Below, piece by piece: positions 8,616 to 19,500 of a stretch of DNA of 23,073 bases. The position numbers were made by a program, and so were the translations under genes. Within the stretch, counting starts at the first letter, position 1. Every line of letters begins with the position of its first letter. The DNA is taken from NCBI RefSeq assembly GCF_025766255.1, contig NW_026516917.1:1-23073 (forward strand), in the 5' to 3' direction. The stretch is from Zychaea mexicana. Its lineage: Eukaryota > Mucoromycota > Mucoromycetes > Mucorales > Lichtheimiaceae. Under the pieces are notes generated by a model. It ran no database searches, was not told the DNA's origin, and saw only the letters and a list, made by a program, of their open reading frames with translations.

Positions 8616-9826
8616 CTGGCGGTACGTGTTTATTCTTTTTTCTAACAAGCAAACTGGCAAAATCAAAAAAAGCAGCAATTCTCGCATGGCCATATCGCAT
8701 CATCGAGTACCCCAAATAACAAACCGCTTAGTGTGCCAGAATAAGGACGAGCTGACGAACGTGCCGCTTGTGGTTTGGCGTCTCTACCATGTCATGACGA
8801 CGAGCAACAGCCAGGAACGCTACACGTGCATTTTATAGTGGATCATATATATATACACCAAAGTCAGCTAAAAAGGAGCGATTCGTGCACGGCCATATCT
8901 CACCATCGAGTACTCCAAATAACAAACCGCTTAGTGTGCCAGAATAAGGACGAGCAGACGAAGGCGACGATGGTGGTCTGGTGTCTCTACCATGTCGTGT
9001 CGACGAGCAACAGCCAGAAACGCTACACGTGCACTTTATAGTGGATCATATATATATACACCAAAGTCAGCTAAAAAGGAGCGATTCGTGCACGGCCATA
9101 TCTCACCATCGAGTACTCCAAATAACAAACCGCTTAGTGTGCCAGAATAAGGACGAGCAGACGAAGGCGACGATGGCGGTCTGATGTCTCTACCATGTCG
9201 TATCGACGAGCAACAGCCAGAAACGCTACACGTGCACTTTATAGTGGATCATATATATATACACCAAAGTCAGCTAAAAAGGAGCGATTCGTGCACGGCT
9301 ATATCTCACCATCGAGTACTCCAAATAACGAGCAGTTTAGTGTGCTAGAATAAGGACGAGCAGACGAAGGCGACGATGTTGGTCTGGTGTCTCTACCATG
9401 TCGTGTCGACGAGCAACAGCCAGAAACGCTACATGTGTACTTTATAGTGGATCATATATATATATACACCAAAGTCAGCCAAAAAGGAGCGATTCGTGCA
9501 CGGCCATATCTCACCATCCAGTACTCCAAATAACGAACCGCTTAGCATGGCAAAATAAGTACGCACGGACGAACGCGACGATGTTAGTGTAGTGTCCGTA
9601 GCATATCTTGCCGATGAGGAACAGCAGTGAAAAAGAGCATGTAGATTATTATAGATCAAGAGTGGCCTGAAGCAAATGAGGATCGCTACAAGGATCCAGG
9701 CATGGCGATATCCCATTATCACATAGGTAAGGATGAGAAGGATACCATGGATATAATGACAGTAAAGCTATATTCTTCGATGGCTCTGTGGAAAGCAACG
9801 GCAAAATGCAGGTAAGGAAGCAATAG
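8616..9826 (+). repeat. Macro-unit M4: leader plus about four 205-bp repeats and decayed terminal unit
   Basis: The leader start codon is CTG at 8616. Anchors lie near 8716, 8936, 9137 and 9347. Units here favour the variant AAGGCGACGATG in place of AACGTGACGCTG. The terminal unit (about 9545-9826) aligns with that of M1 but has a stop in place of a Trp codon, a shifted frame near 9630 and a 2-bp insertion near 9770, so it is a pseudogene. GCAGGTAAGGAAG is kept at 9808. Confidence 0.85.
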
Positions 9827-9858
9827 CATTTTTTGAGTGTATAGTATTAGCATGCTTT

Positions 9859-9864
9859 AATAAA
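9859..9864 (+). promoter_or_regulatory. AATAAA polyadenylation-like signal after M4
   Basis: Hexamer 33 bp after the terminal TAG of M4, at the same relative place as after M1. Confidence 0.3.
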
Positions 9865-10019
9865 CTGGTATTTCATGAAATGAGATTCTGTTGTCGTGTG
9901 AAATACAAAACAGCTCCATGTGCTTTAAGCTTAAAAACGCATTAGTAAATGTGGCATCTGCGGTTCTGATGCATGTTCGTATATGAAAATCCAATCAGTG
10001 GAAGCTGATGAGTTGTATA

Positions 10020-10672
10020 CCTAGAATCATTTTCGGTGTGGCGACGAAGTCGCCACAGCGAAAATGAGTGACCCCGATGACCCCGACATTTCAATTCAAG
10101 TGGCGACGAATGACCCCGGCCTGACCCCGGGATTTAGCCAATCAAATTACCAGAACGTGATGAGCAAGACAGCAAAATAGCAGGAGAACCGGCTCCTCTT
10201 CTTTTTACTTTTTTTTTGTTCTTCTATAGCACACTCGCTTGCTGCCCGTTTTTTTAATATATATTAAAGCAAGGACGCTTACAAAAAAAAGGTATCTTAT
10301 TCAAGGGATGTTCATTTGCTGGAAGAATCTAGGCTTTGTAACGGTCAATGGTCTACTGTCTTTTACTACTAGCAATTGCTGAAACTATAGCCATTTGACG
10401 AGTGCGGCAACGTACGCCAGCAGCGACAGCAGCACTACAGCAAGCCTTACAACAAACGGAAGCTACGGCACGCCATAATAATAACGGTCAAAGTTAATTA
10501 CAATCGCAAATGACTTGCATGCACTGCGGCACCACTACAACATCAAAGCAGCAAAACTTGCACGAGTCTATACAACACACGCCACTTTTTTCTTTACGTT
10601 AAACGAGGGCGCGTATAATGAAATGACAACGTCAAGTATGTTGCATTAGCTTTTGTTCAAGTAGCATCAGCC
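10020..10672 (+). repeat. Upstream module P preceding M5
   Basis: Near-identical to 1553-2207, including the fold-back, TGACCCCG sites, CCAAT box, GGAG/CTCC hairpin with T-runs and T-tract leader. The left junction at CCTAGAATC is sharp: sequence to its left differs between the two copies, so it marks one end of the large duplication. Confidence 0.75.
10027..10067. repeat. Second copy of the 41-nt fold-back hairpin
   Basis: Arms 10027-10045 and 10049-10067 pair with one mismatch around a GAA loop. The single arm difference from the 1560 copy improves pairing. Confidence 0.85.
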
Positions 10673-10981
10673 ATGGCGGTACGTGTCTATTCTTTTTATT
10701 TATCAGGTAAACTGGCAAAACAAAAAGGCAGCAATTCCCGCACGACGATATCTCACTATCCAGTACTCCAAATAACGAACCGCTTAGTGTGCCAGAATCA
10801 GGACGAGCTGACGAACGTGCCGCTTGTGGTTTGGTGTCTCTGCCATGTCATGTCGACGAGCAACAGCCAGAAACGCTACACGTGCACCTTTTATTGCGGA
10901 TCATATATATACACACCAAAGTCAGCTAAAAAAGGAGCGATCACCGCACGACGATATCTCGCCATCCAGTACTCCAAATAA
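10673..10981 (+). CDS. Possible 102-aa ORF from the leader ATG of M5, twin of the M2 ORF
   Basis: Same predicted protein as 2208-2516, so it adds no independent evidence of selection. No recognised domain. Confidence 0.15.
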   Translation: MAVRVYSFYLSGKLAKQKGSNSRTTISHYPVLQITNRLVCQNQDELTNVPLVVWCLCHVMSTSNSQKRYTCTFYCGSYIYTPKSAKKGAITARRYLAIQYSK

Positions 10982-11681
10982 CGAACCGCTTAGTGTGCCA
11001 GAATAAGGACGAGCAGACGAACGTGACGCTGGTGGTCTGGTGTCTCTGCCATGTCGTATCGACGAGCAACAGCCAGGGACGCTACACGTGCACCTTTTAT
11101 TGCGGATCATATATATACACACCAAAGTCAGCTAAAAAAGGAGCGATCACCGCACGACGATATCTCGCCATCCAGTACTCCAAATAACGAACCGCTTAGT
11201 GTGCCAGAATCAGGACGAGCAGACGAACGTGCCGCTGGTTGTCTGGTGTCTCTACCATGTCATGTCGACGAGCAACAGCCAGAAACGCTACACGTACACT
11301 TATAGTGTATCCTATATATATACACCAAAGTCAGCTAAAAATAAGGAGCGATACCCGCACGACGATATCTCACCATCGAGTACTCCAAAGAAACGAACCG
11401 TTTACTGCAGTAGAATAAGGACGAGCTGACGGGCGTGACGATATTGGTCTGGTGTCTCTACCATGTCTTTACGACGAGCAACAGCGGTGAAAAGAACGTG
11501 CGGATTATATGTAAAAGGTGCTTCAAGCAAGTCATTAGTACGACAAGGATCCAGACATAGCAATATCCCGTTGTTTTATAGATGCGGATGGGAAGCATAT
11601 AATGGAGATAATCGTAGCAAAGCTGGTTTTTTCTGATAGCTCTGTGGTGGTGACGCTTATGTGCAGGTAAGGAAGTAATAG
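10673..11681 (+). repeat. Macro-unit M5: leader plus about three 205-bp repeats and terminal unit
   Basis: Near-identical to M2 but lacking two repeat units (offset between copies drops from 8465 to 8054). It starts with the intact ATG and the same 102-residue ORF (10673-10981). Its decayed terminal unit carries a 12-bp segment (near 11615) absent from M2. GCAGGTAAGGAAG is kept at 11663. Confidence 0.85.
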
Positions 11682-11922
11682 AGAGTGTATAGTATTAGCA
11701 TGCTTTAATAAATTGGTATTTTATGAAATGAGATTCTGTTGTCGTGCATTGTGCAAAAGGTGCTCTATACTCTTTAAGCTGAAAAATTCATTAATGGATG
11801 TGGCATCTGCGGTTATGATGCATGTTTGTATATTATATTCCAATCTGTGAAAGTTCCTGGAGCATACCCCCGGTATATACAGCGTTGCTGCTGTAAATTG
11901 CCTTTGAAAGCTCAATAATAAC
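11682..11922 (+). repeat. 3-prime flank of M5
   Basis: Copy of 3616-3856, including the AATAAA at 11707-11712. No gene is seen. Confidence 0.7.
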
Positions 11923-12522
11923 GAGTGACCCCGATGACCCCGAGATTTCAGTTCATGTGGCGACGGACGACCCCGGCCTGACCCCGGGTTTTGGCCAATC
12001 AAATTACCAGAACATGATGAGCAAGACAGCAAAATAGCAGAAGAGCCAGCTCCACTTTATTTTATTTTTGCTCCATAACACACTCGTTTACTGCCGTCTT
12101 TATTCAAAACATATTGAAGCAAGTGCGCTTGCAAAAACAAGGTATTTAGTTCTGAGATGTCAAGTTGTTAAAAGAAAAGTGGCATTGTGATGGCGAATGA
12201 TCTAATCTCTTTTACTACTAGTAATTGTGAAACTATAGCCATTTGACGAGGGCGGCAACCTACTCCAGCAGCAACAGCAGCACCACAGCAACAAGCCTTA
12301 CAACCAACGGAAGCTACGGCACCCGATAATTATAACGGTCAAACTTAATTACAATGGCGTTGACTTGCCTGCATCACAGCATGACTACAACATCAAGGTA
12401 GTAAAACTTGCACAAGTCTTTACAGCACAGATCACTTTTTTTCTTACGTTAAACGAGGACGCGAGTAACGAAATGACAACGTCGATTATGTTGCATTAGC
12501 TTTTGTTCAAGTAGCATCAGCC
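11923..12522 (+). repeat. Upstream module P preceding M6
   Basis: Near-identical to 3857-4456, with scattered single-base differences (for example CAACCAACGG against CAACAAACGG). Confidence 0.75.
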
Positions 12523-14145
12523 ACGGCGGTGCGTGTTTATTTCTTTTTTATTTATCAGGCAAATTGGCAGACAAAAGCACCAGCTGTTCCCGCACGACGA
12601 TATCTCACTATCCAGTACTCCAAATAACGAACCGCTTAGTGTGCCAGAATCAGGACGAGCTGACGAACGTGCCGCTTGTGGTTTGGTGTCTCTGCCATGT
12701 CATGTCGACGAGCAACAGCCAGAAACGCTACACGTGCACCTTTTATTGCGGATCATATATATACACACCAAAGTCAGCTAAAAAAGGAGCGATCACCGCA
12801 CGACGATATCTCGCCATCCAGTACTCCAAATAACGAACCGCTTAGTGTGCCAGAATAAGGACGAGCAGACGAACGTGACGCTGGTGGTCTGGTGTTTCTG
12901 CCATGTCATATCGACGAGCAACAGCCAGAAACGCTACACGTACACTTATAGTGGATCATATACATACACACCAAAGTCAGCCAATAAAAGGAGCGATTCC
13001 CGTACGGCTATATCTCATCATCGAGTAATCCGAATAACGAACTGTTTAGTGCAGTAGAATAAGGACGAGCAGACGAACGTGCCGCTGGTGGTCTGGTGGC
13101 TCTACCATACCATGTCGACGAGCAACAGCCAGGAACGCTACGCGTGCACTTTTATTGCGGATCATATACATATACAGCAAAGTCAGCCAAAAAGGAGCGA
13201 TTCCCGCACGGCCATATCTCACCATCCAGTACTCCAAAAAACGAACCGCTTAGTGTGCCAGAATCAAGACGAGCAGACAAACGTGCCGCTGGTGGTCTGG
13301 TGTCTCTACCATACCATGTCGACGAGCAACAGCCAGAAACGGTACGCGTGCATTTTATAGTGGATCATATACATATACAGCAAAGTCAGCCAAAAAAAGG
13401 AGCGATTCAAGCACGACGATATCTCACCATCCAGTACTCCAAAAAACGAACCGCTTAGTGTGCCAGAATACGGACGAGCTGACGAACGTGACGCTGGTGG
13501 TCTGGTGTCTCTACCATACCATGTCGACGAGCAACAGCCAGAAACGGTACGCGTGCATTTTATAGTGGATCATATTCATATACACCAAAGTCAGCCAAAA
13601 AAAAGAGCGATTCGCGCACGGCTGTATCTCATCATCCAGTACTCCAAATAACGAACCGCTTAGTGTGCCAGTATAAGGACGAGCAGGCGAACGTGACGCT
13701 GGTGGTCTGGTGTCTCTACCATACTATGTCGACGCGCAACAGCCAAAAACGCTACACGTGCACTTATAGTGGATCATATATATATACACCAAAGTCAGCT
13801 AAAAAAGGAGCGATTCCCGCACGGCTGTATCTCATCATCCAGTACTCCAAATAACGAACCGCTTAGTGTGCCAGGATAGGGACGAGCTGCCGAACGTGAC
13901 GCTGGTGGTCTGGTATCTCTACCATGCCTCGTCGACGAGCAATAGCGGTGAAAAGAGCGTGCGGATTATATAGATCAAGAGGGGCTTCAAGCAAATGAGT
14001 ATTACTACAAGGATCCAGGCATGGCGATATCCCATTATTACATAGGTGAGGAAGAGAAGGATACAATAGATATAACGACAGTAAAGCTATATTCTTCGAT
14101 GGGTCTGTGGAAAGCAACCGTGATATGCAGGTAAGGAAGCAATAG
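12523..14145 (+). repeat. Macro-unit M6: leader plus about six 205-bp repeats and decayed terminal unit
   Basis: The leader codon is ACG, as in M3. The first half matches M3 (to about 13460) except the patch near 12850-13010; the second half is distinct. Units near 13463-13660 and 13663-13860 are open in one frame but end in the same TAA (YLIIQYSK). The terminal unit (about 13868-14145) has shifted frames and ends with GCAGGTAAGGAAGCAATAG; the AATAAA found after the other arrays is missing here. Confidence 0.85.
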
Positions 14146-14480
14146 CATTTTTGAGTGTATAGTATTAGCAGGCTGCTATTTTATGGAATGAGATTCTCTT
14201 GTCGTGTGATAAATAAAAACTGCTCCATATGCTTTAAGCTTAAAAATACATTAAGAAATGTGGCATCTGCGATTCTGGTGCATGTTCGTATATGAAAATC
14301 CAATCAGTGGAAGCTGCTGAGGGGTATATCTGCCGTCTATACAGCTTTGCTGCTAATGGCTGCTGGATAAATAATGGTCCCGGACCATCCGCCACATTTA
14401 ATTGGTCAAATAGTCCGTAACGTACGGACAATTTAGCAACGATGACCCAAATGACCGTGAATGACCCCAGATCTGGCTAA
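14146..14480 (+). repeat. 3-prime flank of M6 with partial P-like sites
   Basis: Sequence related to the flank after M4, then a segment shared with 6425-6520 (TGGATAAATA, ATTTAATTGGTC, the inverted repeat, CAATTTAGCA, GATGACCCAAA) and TGACCCC-type sites up to about 14470. It appears to be a truncated P module with no array behind it. Confidence 0.6.
14413..14429. repeat. Inverted repeat GTCCGTA-ACG-TACGGAC
   Basis: Perfect 7-bp arms with a 3-nt spacer; a single-base difference from the 6481 copy lengthens the dyad by one pair. Confidence 0.75.
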
Positions 14481-14505
14481 GGCGGCACTCGTACCCACAG
14501 CACTC

Positions 14506-14520
14506 GAACATATATAAAAA
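14506..14520 (+). promoter_or_regulatory. TATA-like sequence ATATATAAAAAG
   Basis: A TATATAAAAAG stretch follows the truncated P module and precedes a 74-residue open frame (14522-14746) that has no recognisable domain. It resembles a TATA box, but such strings are expected by chance in this AT-rich DNA. Confidence 0.2.
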
Positions 14521-14521
14521 G

Positions 14522-16104
14522 TTGACGAACAAATATACAACACACGTTTTACACAATTCATCAGTGGTCATTCTAATTGCTGGTCAAAACATGCGTTTTC
14601 TGACATTAGCAACGCCATTGCACGTACAGGCGAACTTGTTTGAATACATTCTATGCCAGCCAGTACTTTTTTTCTCTTATTGTAAAGAAGAGGAGAGGCA
14701 CACAGCACCATTAAAACAAAGACGCTATCCAGCGCTAATTTTTTGATTATGACGTTGATGCACTTGTATCAACATACAAGTAAAGATGTATATATCATCC
14801 CATTACACCGAACTGCAACAGCACCGATCACTTTTGAATCATGTCTCACGACCCAAAAAACAGGCAATCTTACTCATATCATATTTGCCCACATTCAGGC
14901 TTCGATTTGGCAAACTATCTAAGCTTAGACAAAAATAATCGGTATATGATCTTTACATTTTCTGCTGATGCTATAGTGCTATAGTGATGAAGGAAACGCA
15001 TTGGAATAAAAAGGCCGGTCTGTGGATTTTCTGTGTAAGAGACACTGGATTGCCCAGAGAATTAAACCTGCAAACTGAAAAGAGAGCATCAGCATCAATA
15101 CGTCGTCGTTGGAGCTTGTAGTTGTGGAGTTGGATATTTGTAAAAATAGAAGGAAACAGCAGCATTTGCGCAGTTATACAGGCTTCTTGCTTATACAGAC
15201 ACAAATGCAATGCTTATGTTCACGCGATCCAACAGATCTTACTGCAATGTCATGAATTCAAGCAGCTACGTTACTGATGAACATAGGACATCGTGGGGCA
15301 TTAAGACACTCAATAGGCTGAAAAGAAGGGCGTGTAAGCGCAACGGGTTTAGGGGCCTGGCAGCGAACGCCAGTGAGCGAGCAGGTTTAGTCGAACGCGC
15401 AAGTCCTGGTCCGGGTTTACTAAGGTTTCGGGTTTAGAGTTTCCAATTGATGAGCTTGGATGTATATGGGACTCTCTTCTTCTTCTCCACCACCGCTTAT
15501 TTTGGATTGTTTTATTCGTTGGCTATTTTTTATACTTCTTGAATGCTGTATGTATGTGTACCTGTATTCGAGAGATAATTAACCTGTGTCGGATACATAT
15601 TAGCAGATAACGTGAATGGCAGTGACCAATATTTTGTTGTAAAGAAGTGTTGATTACAAGTACAAACGGATGGGAAAGGCAGAAGGAACGTGAGGAAACG
15701 ACAAGGCAAAGCGAAAAGGTGATAGCATCCATGATTATGAGTGCCGTGTTTGGTGAAGCCCCTTCCAAGGTGCAGCGCTCCATAAAGAAAAAAATTTTAC
15801 ACGAAAGGTAGCTTCTGCTCTTTCACTTCTTTGTATTTTATTCATTACTGCTCACCGCCATTTCAACACTCGAATTGCCATCTTGCACACGCTCCATCGG
15901 AATCCAGCTTTGCCGCATCTGACATTCCTTTTGAACACCATTCGAACAACACTCGTCCTATCTTCTTCACTCAAGCAACGTTCGTCTTGTACGCTTTCTC
16001 TAATCTCCACACTCGAATTTTACACATCTCGCACTTTTTCCTTTCAACACCAATAAAGCATTTCGAATGAAACTCATCTCTTGGTCTCAGTCCTTGTGTG
16101 TGTT
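14522..16104. other. Mostly single-copy DNA without recognisable genes
   Basis: Several short open frames exist (for example 14522-14746, 15210-15437, minus 15523-15783, 15831-16070), none longer than 86 residues or with recognisable motifs, so none is called. A GC-richer patch near 15330-15440 contains telomere-like fragments. Near 15870-16030 a CACTCGAATT segment occurs twice in diverged context, and an AATAAAGC lies near 16051. Confidence 0.5.
15347..15440 (+). repeat. Possible degenerate interstitial telomere-like sequence
   Basis: GGGTTTAGGGG (near 15348), GGTTTAG, GGGTTTAC and GGGTTTAGAG (near 15430) occur within 90 bp, in the same orientation as the terminal telomere. No two full units are contiguous, so this is weak. 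Confidence 0.3.
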
Positions 16105-17115
16105 TTTTTGCTCTTGTTTAATAATTTCCTGTACAATGTATAGCCAAGATGGACAATGGCGGTGCTATTTTATATACAGCAACATATATGAGCAGCAAAA
16201 ATAGCAGTAACAACCACGAAGACGACGACGGTTTTATGATCCACTGATTCGAATTGCACACAACGACCACCAATCGAACGTGCAGCTTCTTCCGAAAACG
16301 ACGGTTGTTGTCGCGTGTCTCTGCGATGGCTTTTAAAGGAGTACGAACAACAACATTCGCGGCAGTGCTATGTTCTTATACACCAATAACAAAAATAATA
16401 GCAGCATCCACCAAAAATGACGTCGTTCTCGCGATCCACTGATTTGAATCACACACAACAAGCACCAGTCGAACGAGCAGCTTCTCCCGAACACGACGAT
16501 TCATGGTGCAAGTCCCAGCAATGATTTTAGAAGGAGTAGGGACAGGAACGGGGATGGATATGCGATTGTATTATACTCCAACTGTAAAAATAACAGGAGC
16601 AACCACCAAAAAGCACCACGGTCTCACGATCCACTGATTCAAATAGCATACAACGACCACCGGTCGAACGAGCAGCGTCTGTAGAACACGACGATCGTTG
16701 TTGGAGATCTCTGTGATGGTTGGGAAGGAATGCGAACAACAACAGTCTATGGATAAGCAATTGTGTTACACTCCACTGGCAAAACTAATAGCAGCATCCA
16801 CTAAAAACGACGACGATCTCACGATCCACTGATCCAAATGGCATACAACGACCACCAATCGAACGAGCAGCGTCTGTAGAACACGACGATCGTTGTTGGA
16901 GATCTCTGTGATGGTTGGGAAGGAATGCGAACAACAACAGTCTATGGATAAGCAATTGTGTTACACTCCACTGGCAAAACTAATAGCAGCATCCACTAAA
17001 AACGACGACGATCTCACGATCCACTGATCCAAATGGCATACAACGACCACCAATCGAACGAGCAGCGTCTGTAGAACACGACGATCGTTGTTGGAGATCT
17101 CTGTAATGGTTAGGG
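16105..17115 (+). repeat. 195-bp tandem array A2 with conserved leader
   Basis: The leader (TAATTTCCTGTACAATGTATAGCC, ATGGCGGTGCTATTTTA) matches that of A1. About five units follow; CAACGACCAC anchors at 16651, 16846 and 17041 give an exact 195-bp period. The last two to three units are nearly identical to each other, the first two more diverged, so expansion was most recent at the right end. Later units carry CRACGATCGTYG, an almost palindromic 12-mer, where A1 has a different sequence. The units contain stops in every plus frame, so it is treated as noncoding. Confidence 0.88.
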
Positions 17116-17444
17116 ATCGGATCGGCCATATGGAGTGCAAGGATATCATTTTCATATTTATTTTATATACAACAATTAAAATAAAGAGAGTCATTCTTAT
17201 GAGGAGTTTTTTATGATCTTACACAACAATAGTCGTTTCTTCTGAATAGATGTCATAGTGAATTCGAACACAACAAAAAAGATATGTGGAGAAGTTGTGA
17301 AGAAGAGCAATTTACTTTAAGGGAAGAACCTGGTATTTGTGGTGAAGGGCAGTTTAATGCCCATATGTAGATGGTTCAGACCGTGTATAGAAACTATTTA
17401 GAAAGTATGTCTTCTGGTCAAACTCTTATGTATTGAGTACGACC
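17116..17444. other. AT-rich spacer
   Basis: No gene or repeat recognised. Confidence 0.5.
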
Positions 17445-17600
17445 TTATGCTTTTTTTTGTTGCCTGTCTTTAATTATTTGTTATCATAGTAACATATATC
17501 CCAAATGGACGACGGCACTTGCTATATTGAGTATCATTTAAACTTGTATTCAGCAGCGACCAAAAATATCAAGACTAGACTCTAAGAGACAATGTTCTCA
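17445..17600 (+). repeat. Probable decayed copy of the A-array leader
   Basis: A T-run, TTTAATTATTTG, ATATCCCAAATGGACGACGG and CAGCAGCGACCAAAAAT occur in the same order as the A2 leader segments (TTTAATAATTT, TATAGCCAAGATGGACAATGG, CAGCATCCACCAAAAAT). Several mismatches and gaps separate them, so the homology is tentative. Confidence 0.35.
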
Positions 17601-18559
17601 CTAAGAACTTGTAAAAAAAAATAGGACCAAGCGTGGGTATGGACAGTAATTAATAATAGCATTAGATCATAGTTGCTGAAAGCATTCTAAGCAGCACCAT
17701 AATGACAATGACAATAAAAGGTCTAATTGTGCTGTGTAGAATGCTGGATCACTTTAGCATCTAGCATGATGCTGTACTAATAATAATAATACACATGTCT
17801 ATGAGCTGGCAGTATCATAAGGCAATGTTGATATTGGATCTTATATATTGGCAACGTTTTATTGAAGAAAACAATGACAATGACAATAAACGGTCCCATT
17901 TTGATGTTTTTTAGATCAGTGTTTGAAGAGAAAATATAAGCAACTACTATCATGCACTCACGATCTTCACATATATAACCCCACAAAGCCAATATGAATT
18001 ATTTGAGCGCCATCTAGAGACATTGACGATGATGATGATGCATCAGATTTGGCAGTAATCTACTAAGAAGAACGACGGCAATGATGTTAAATAGTATTCT
18101 TTTGACATTTTTAGCAGAAGAACTACAAAATAATAATAATAATGATGATGATGACTATTACCATCAACAGTAGTGTCGATAAGAGCTTTAGCATGCAAAT
18201 GAAGCAAAAGTTCCAGTGTTGTCTTCATTATCACATATACCAACACCTGCACCTGCACTGGGAATAATTTATACTGTAGCAAAGAAATATAGTGGATTTA
18301 GTGGATTTTCCAATAAACAATCATTCAATATGATAATAAGGTAATTTTATGTATTAATCACTAATAAAATATTTTCTATAGATTCAAAAAAAATTGTTAT
18401 AGATCAAACATGTTTTTATCATATGGATAATAAGTTATATAGATCAAACACTATGTCATCTTCAGATCGAAAGGGCTTTATTTTCTTGAACTTGAAACTT
18501 TTTAGATATTATTCTTTTCTCGGATCGAAATGGAAATCATGGATTTTTCAATGTGTAGG
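17601..18559. other. AT-rich DNA with short microsatellites
   Basis: Contains TAA/AAT tracts near 17776 and 18128, GAT/ATG tracts near 18026 and 18143, and two copies of a CAATGACAATGACAATAAA segment (near 17705 and 17872). An ATAGATCAAACA segment occurs twice near 18400-18450. No gene is seen. Confidence 0.55.
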
Positions 18560-19500
18560 TATTATGGTTTAATACCTATAGTATATACCCACGCAAAGCA
18601 CATCCCAAGCGAAGCAAAGAAAGCATTCGTAGAGTAATTAAGACAGGGAATAATCATAGTGTCAACCTATGTACGAAGCACAAACTGAGTGAATCGAAGA
18701 AAGCATGAGGAGAGTTATTAAGATATAAATTAAGCATAGCATAAACCCATGCATGAAGCGTAACCCAAGCAAAGTGAAGAAAGCATGAGGAGAGTGATTA
18801 GGATAGGAAAAAAGCATAGCGTCAACCCATGCACGAAGCACAACCCGAGCGAAGCAAAGAAAGCATGAGAAGAGTGATTAAGATAGGAATAAAGCATAGA
18901 GTCAACCCATGCACGAAGCGCAACCCGAGCGAAGCGAAGAAAGCATGAGGAGAGTCATTAAGATATATGAATAAAGTGTAGTGTAAACCTATACATGAAG
19001 CACAGCCTAGCTGAAGCTGAGATAGCATGAGGAGGGTTATTAGGATATAAATAAAGCATAGCGTCAACCCATGCATGAAGCACAACCCGAGCGAAGCGAA
19101 GAAGCATGAGTAGCTAAGAAAGGAATCAAGCATAGCATAAACCCGTGTGCGAAGCAAAACTGGAGCAAAGCTGAGAAAGTGCAAGTAGAGTAGTTAAGAA
19201 AGGAATCAAGCATAACATAAACCCGTGTGCGAAGCACCACTCGAGCGAAGCTGAGAAAGTGCAAGTAGAGTAACTAAGATATAGGAATGGAGCATAGCAT
19301 AAACCCGTGTACAAACTATAACCCGAGCGAAGCGGAGAAAGCATAAGTAGAGTAATTAAGATATAGGAATGAAGCATAGTATAAACCCAGATGCAAAGTG
19401 CAACCCGAGCAAAGCGAAGAAAGCACAAGTAAACTGACTAAGGTGAGAAATAACTATAGTGAATACTGCATGAAACATCAATTGAATGAAATAAAGAAAA
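18560..19500 (+). repeat. 80-bp satellite array, about eleven units
   Basis: The anchor GTCAACCC or ATAAACCC occurs at 18661, 18741, 18821, 18901, about 18983, 19063, 19137, 19217, 19299 and 19381, so the period is 74-82 bp. A unit contains AACCC, AACCCGAGCGAAGC, a GAAAGCATGAGGAGAG segment and AGGAATAAAGCAT. Both ends decay into C-poor DNA. Minus-strand frames of up to 120 residues over the array are repeats of the same short peptide and are not called as genes. Confidence 0.9.

Noticed and set aside
15210..15783. Short ORFs in the single-copy region as genes
   Set aside because: All are under 90 residues, without motifs, good start context or repeat support; gene models with introns cannot be tested from this sequence alone.
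18822..19428. Minus-strand frames of 66-120 residues with repeated CxxHGL-like peptides
   Set aside because: The peptide repeat is the direct image of the 80-bp satellite; frames change between units and no domain is recognisable.
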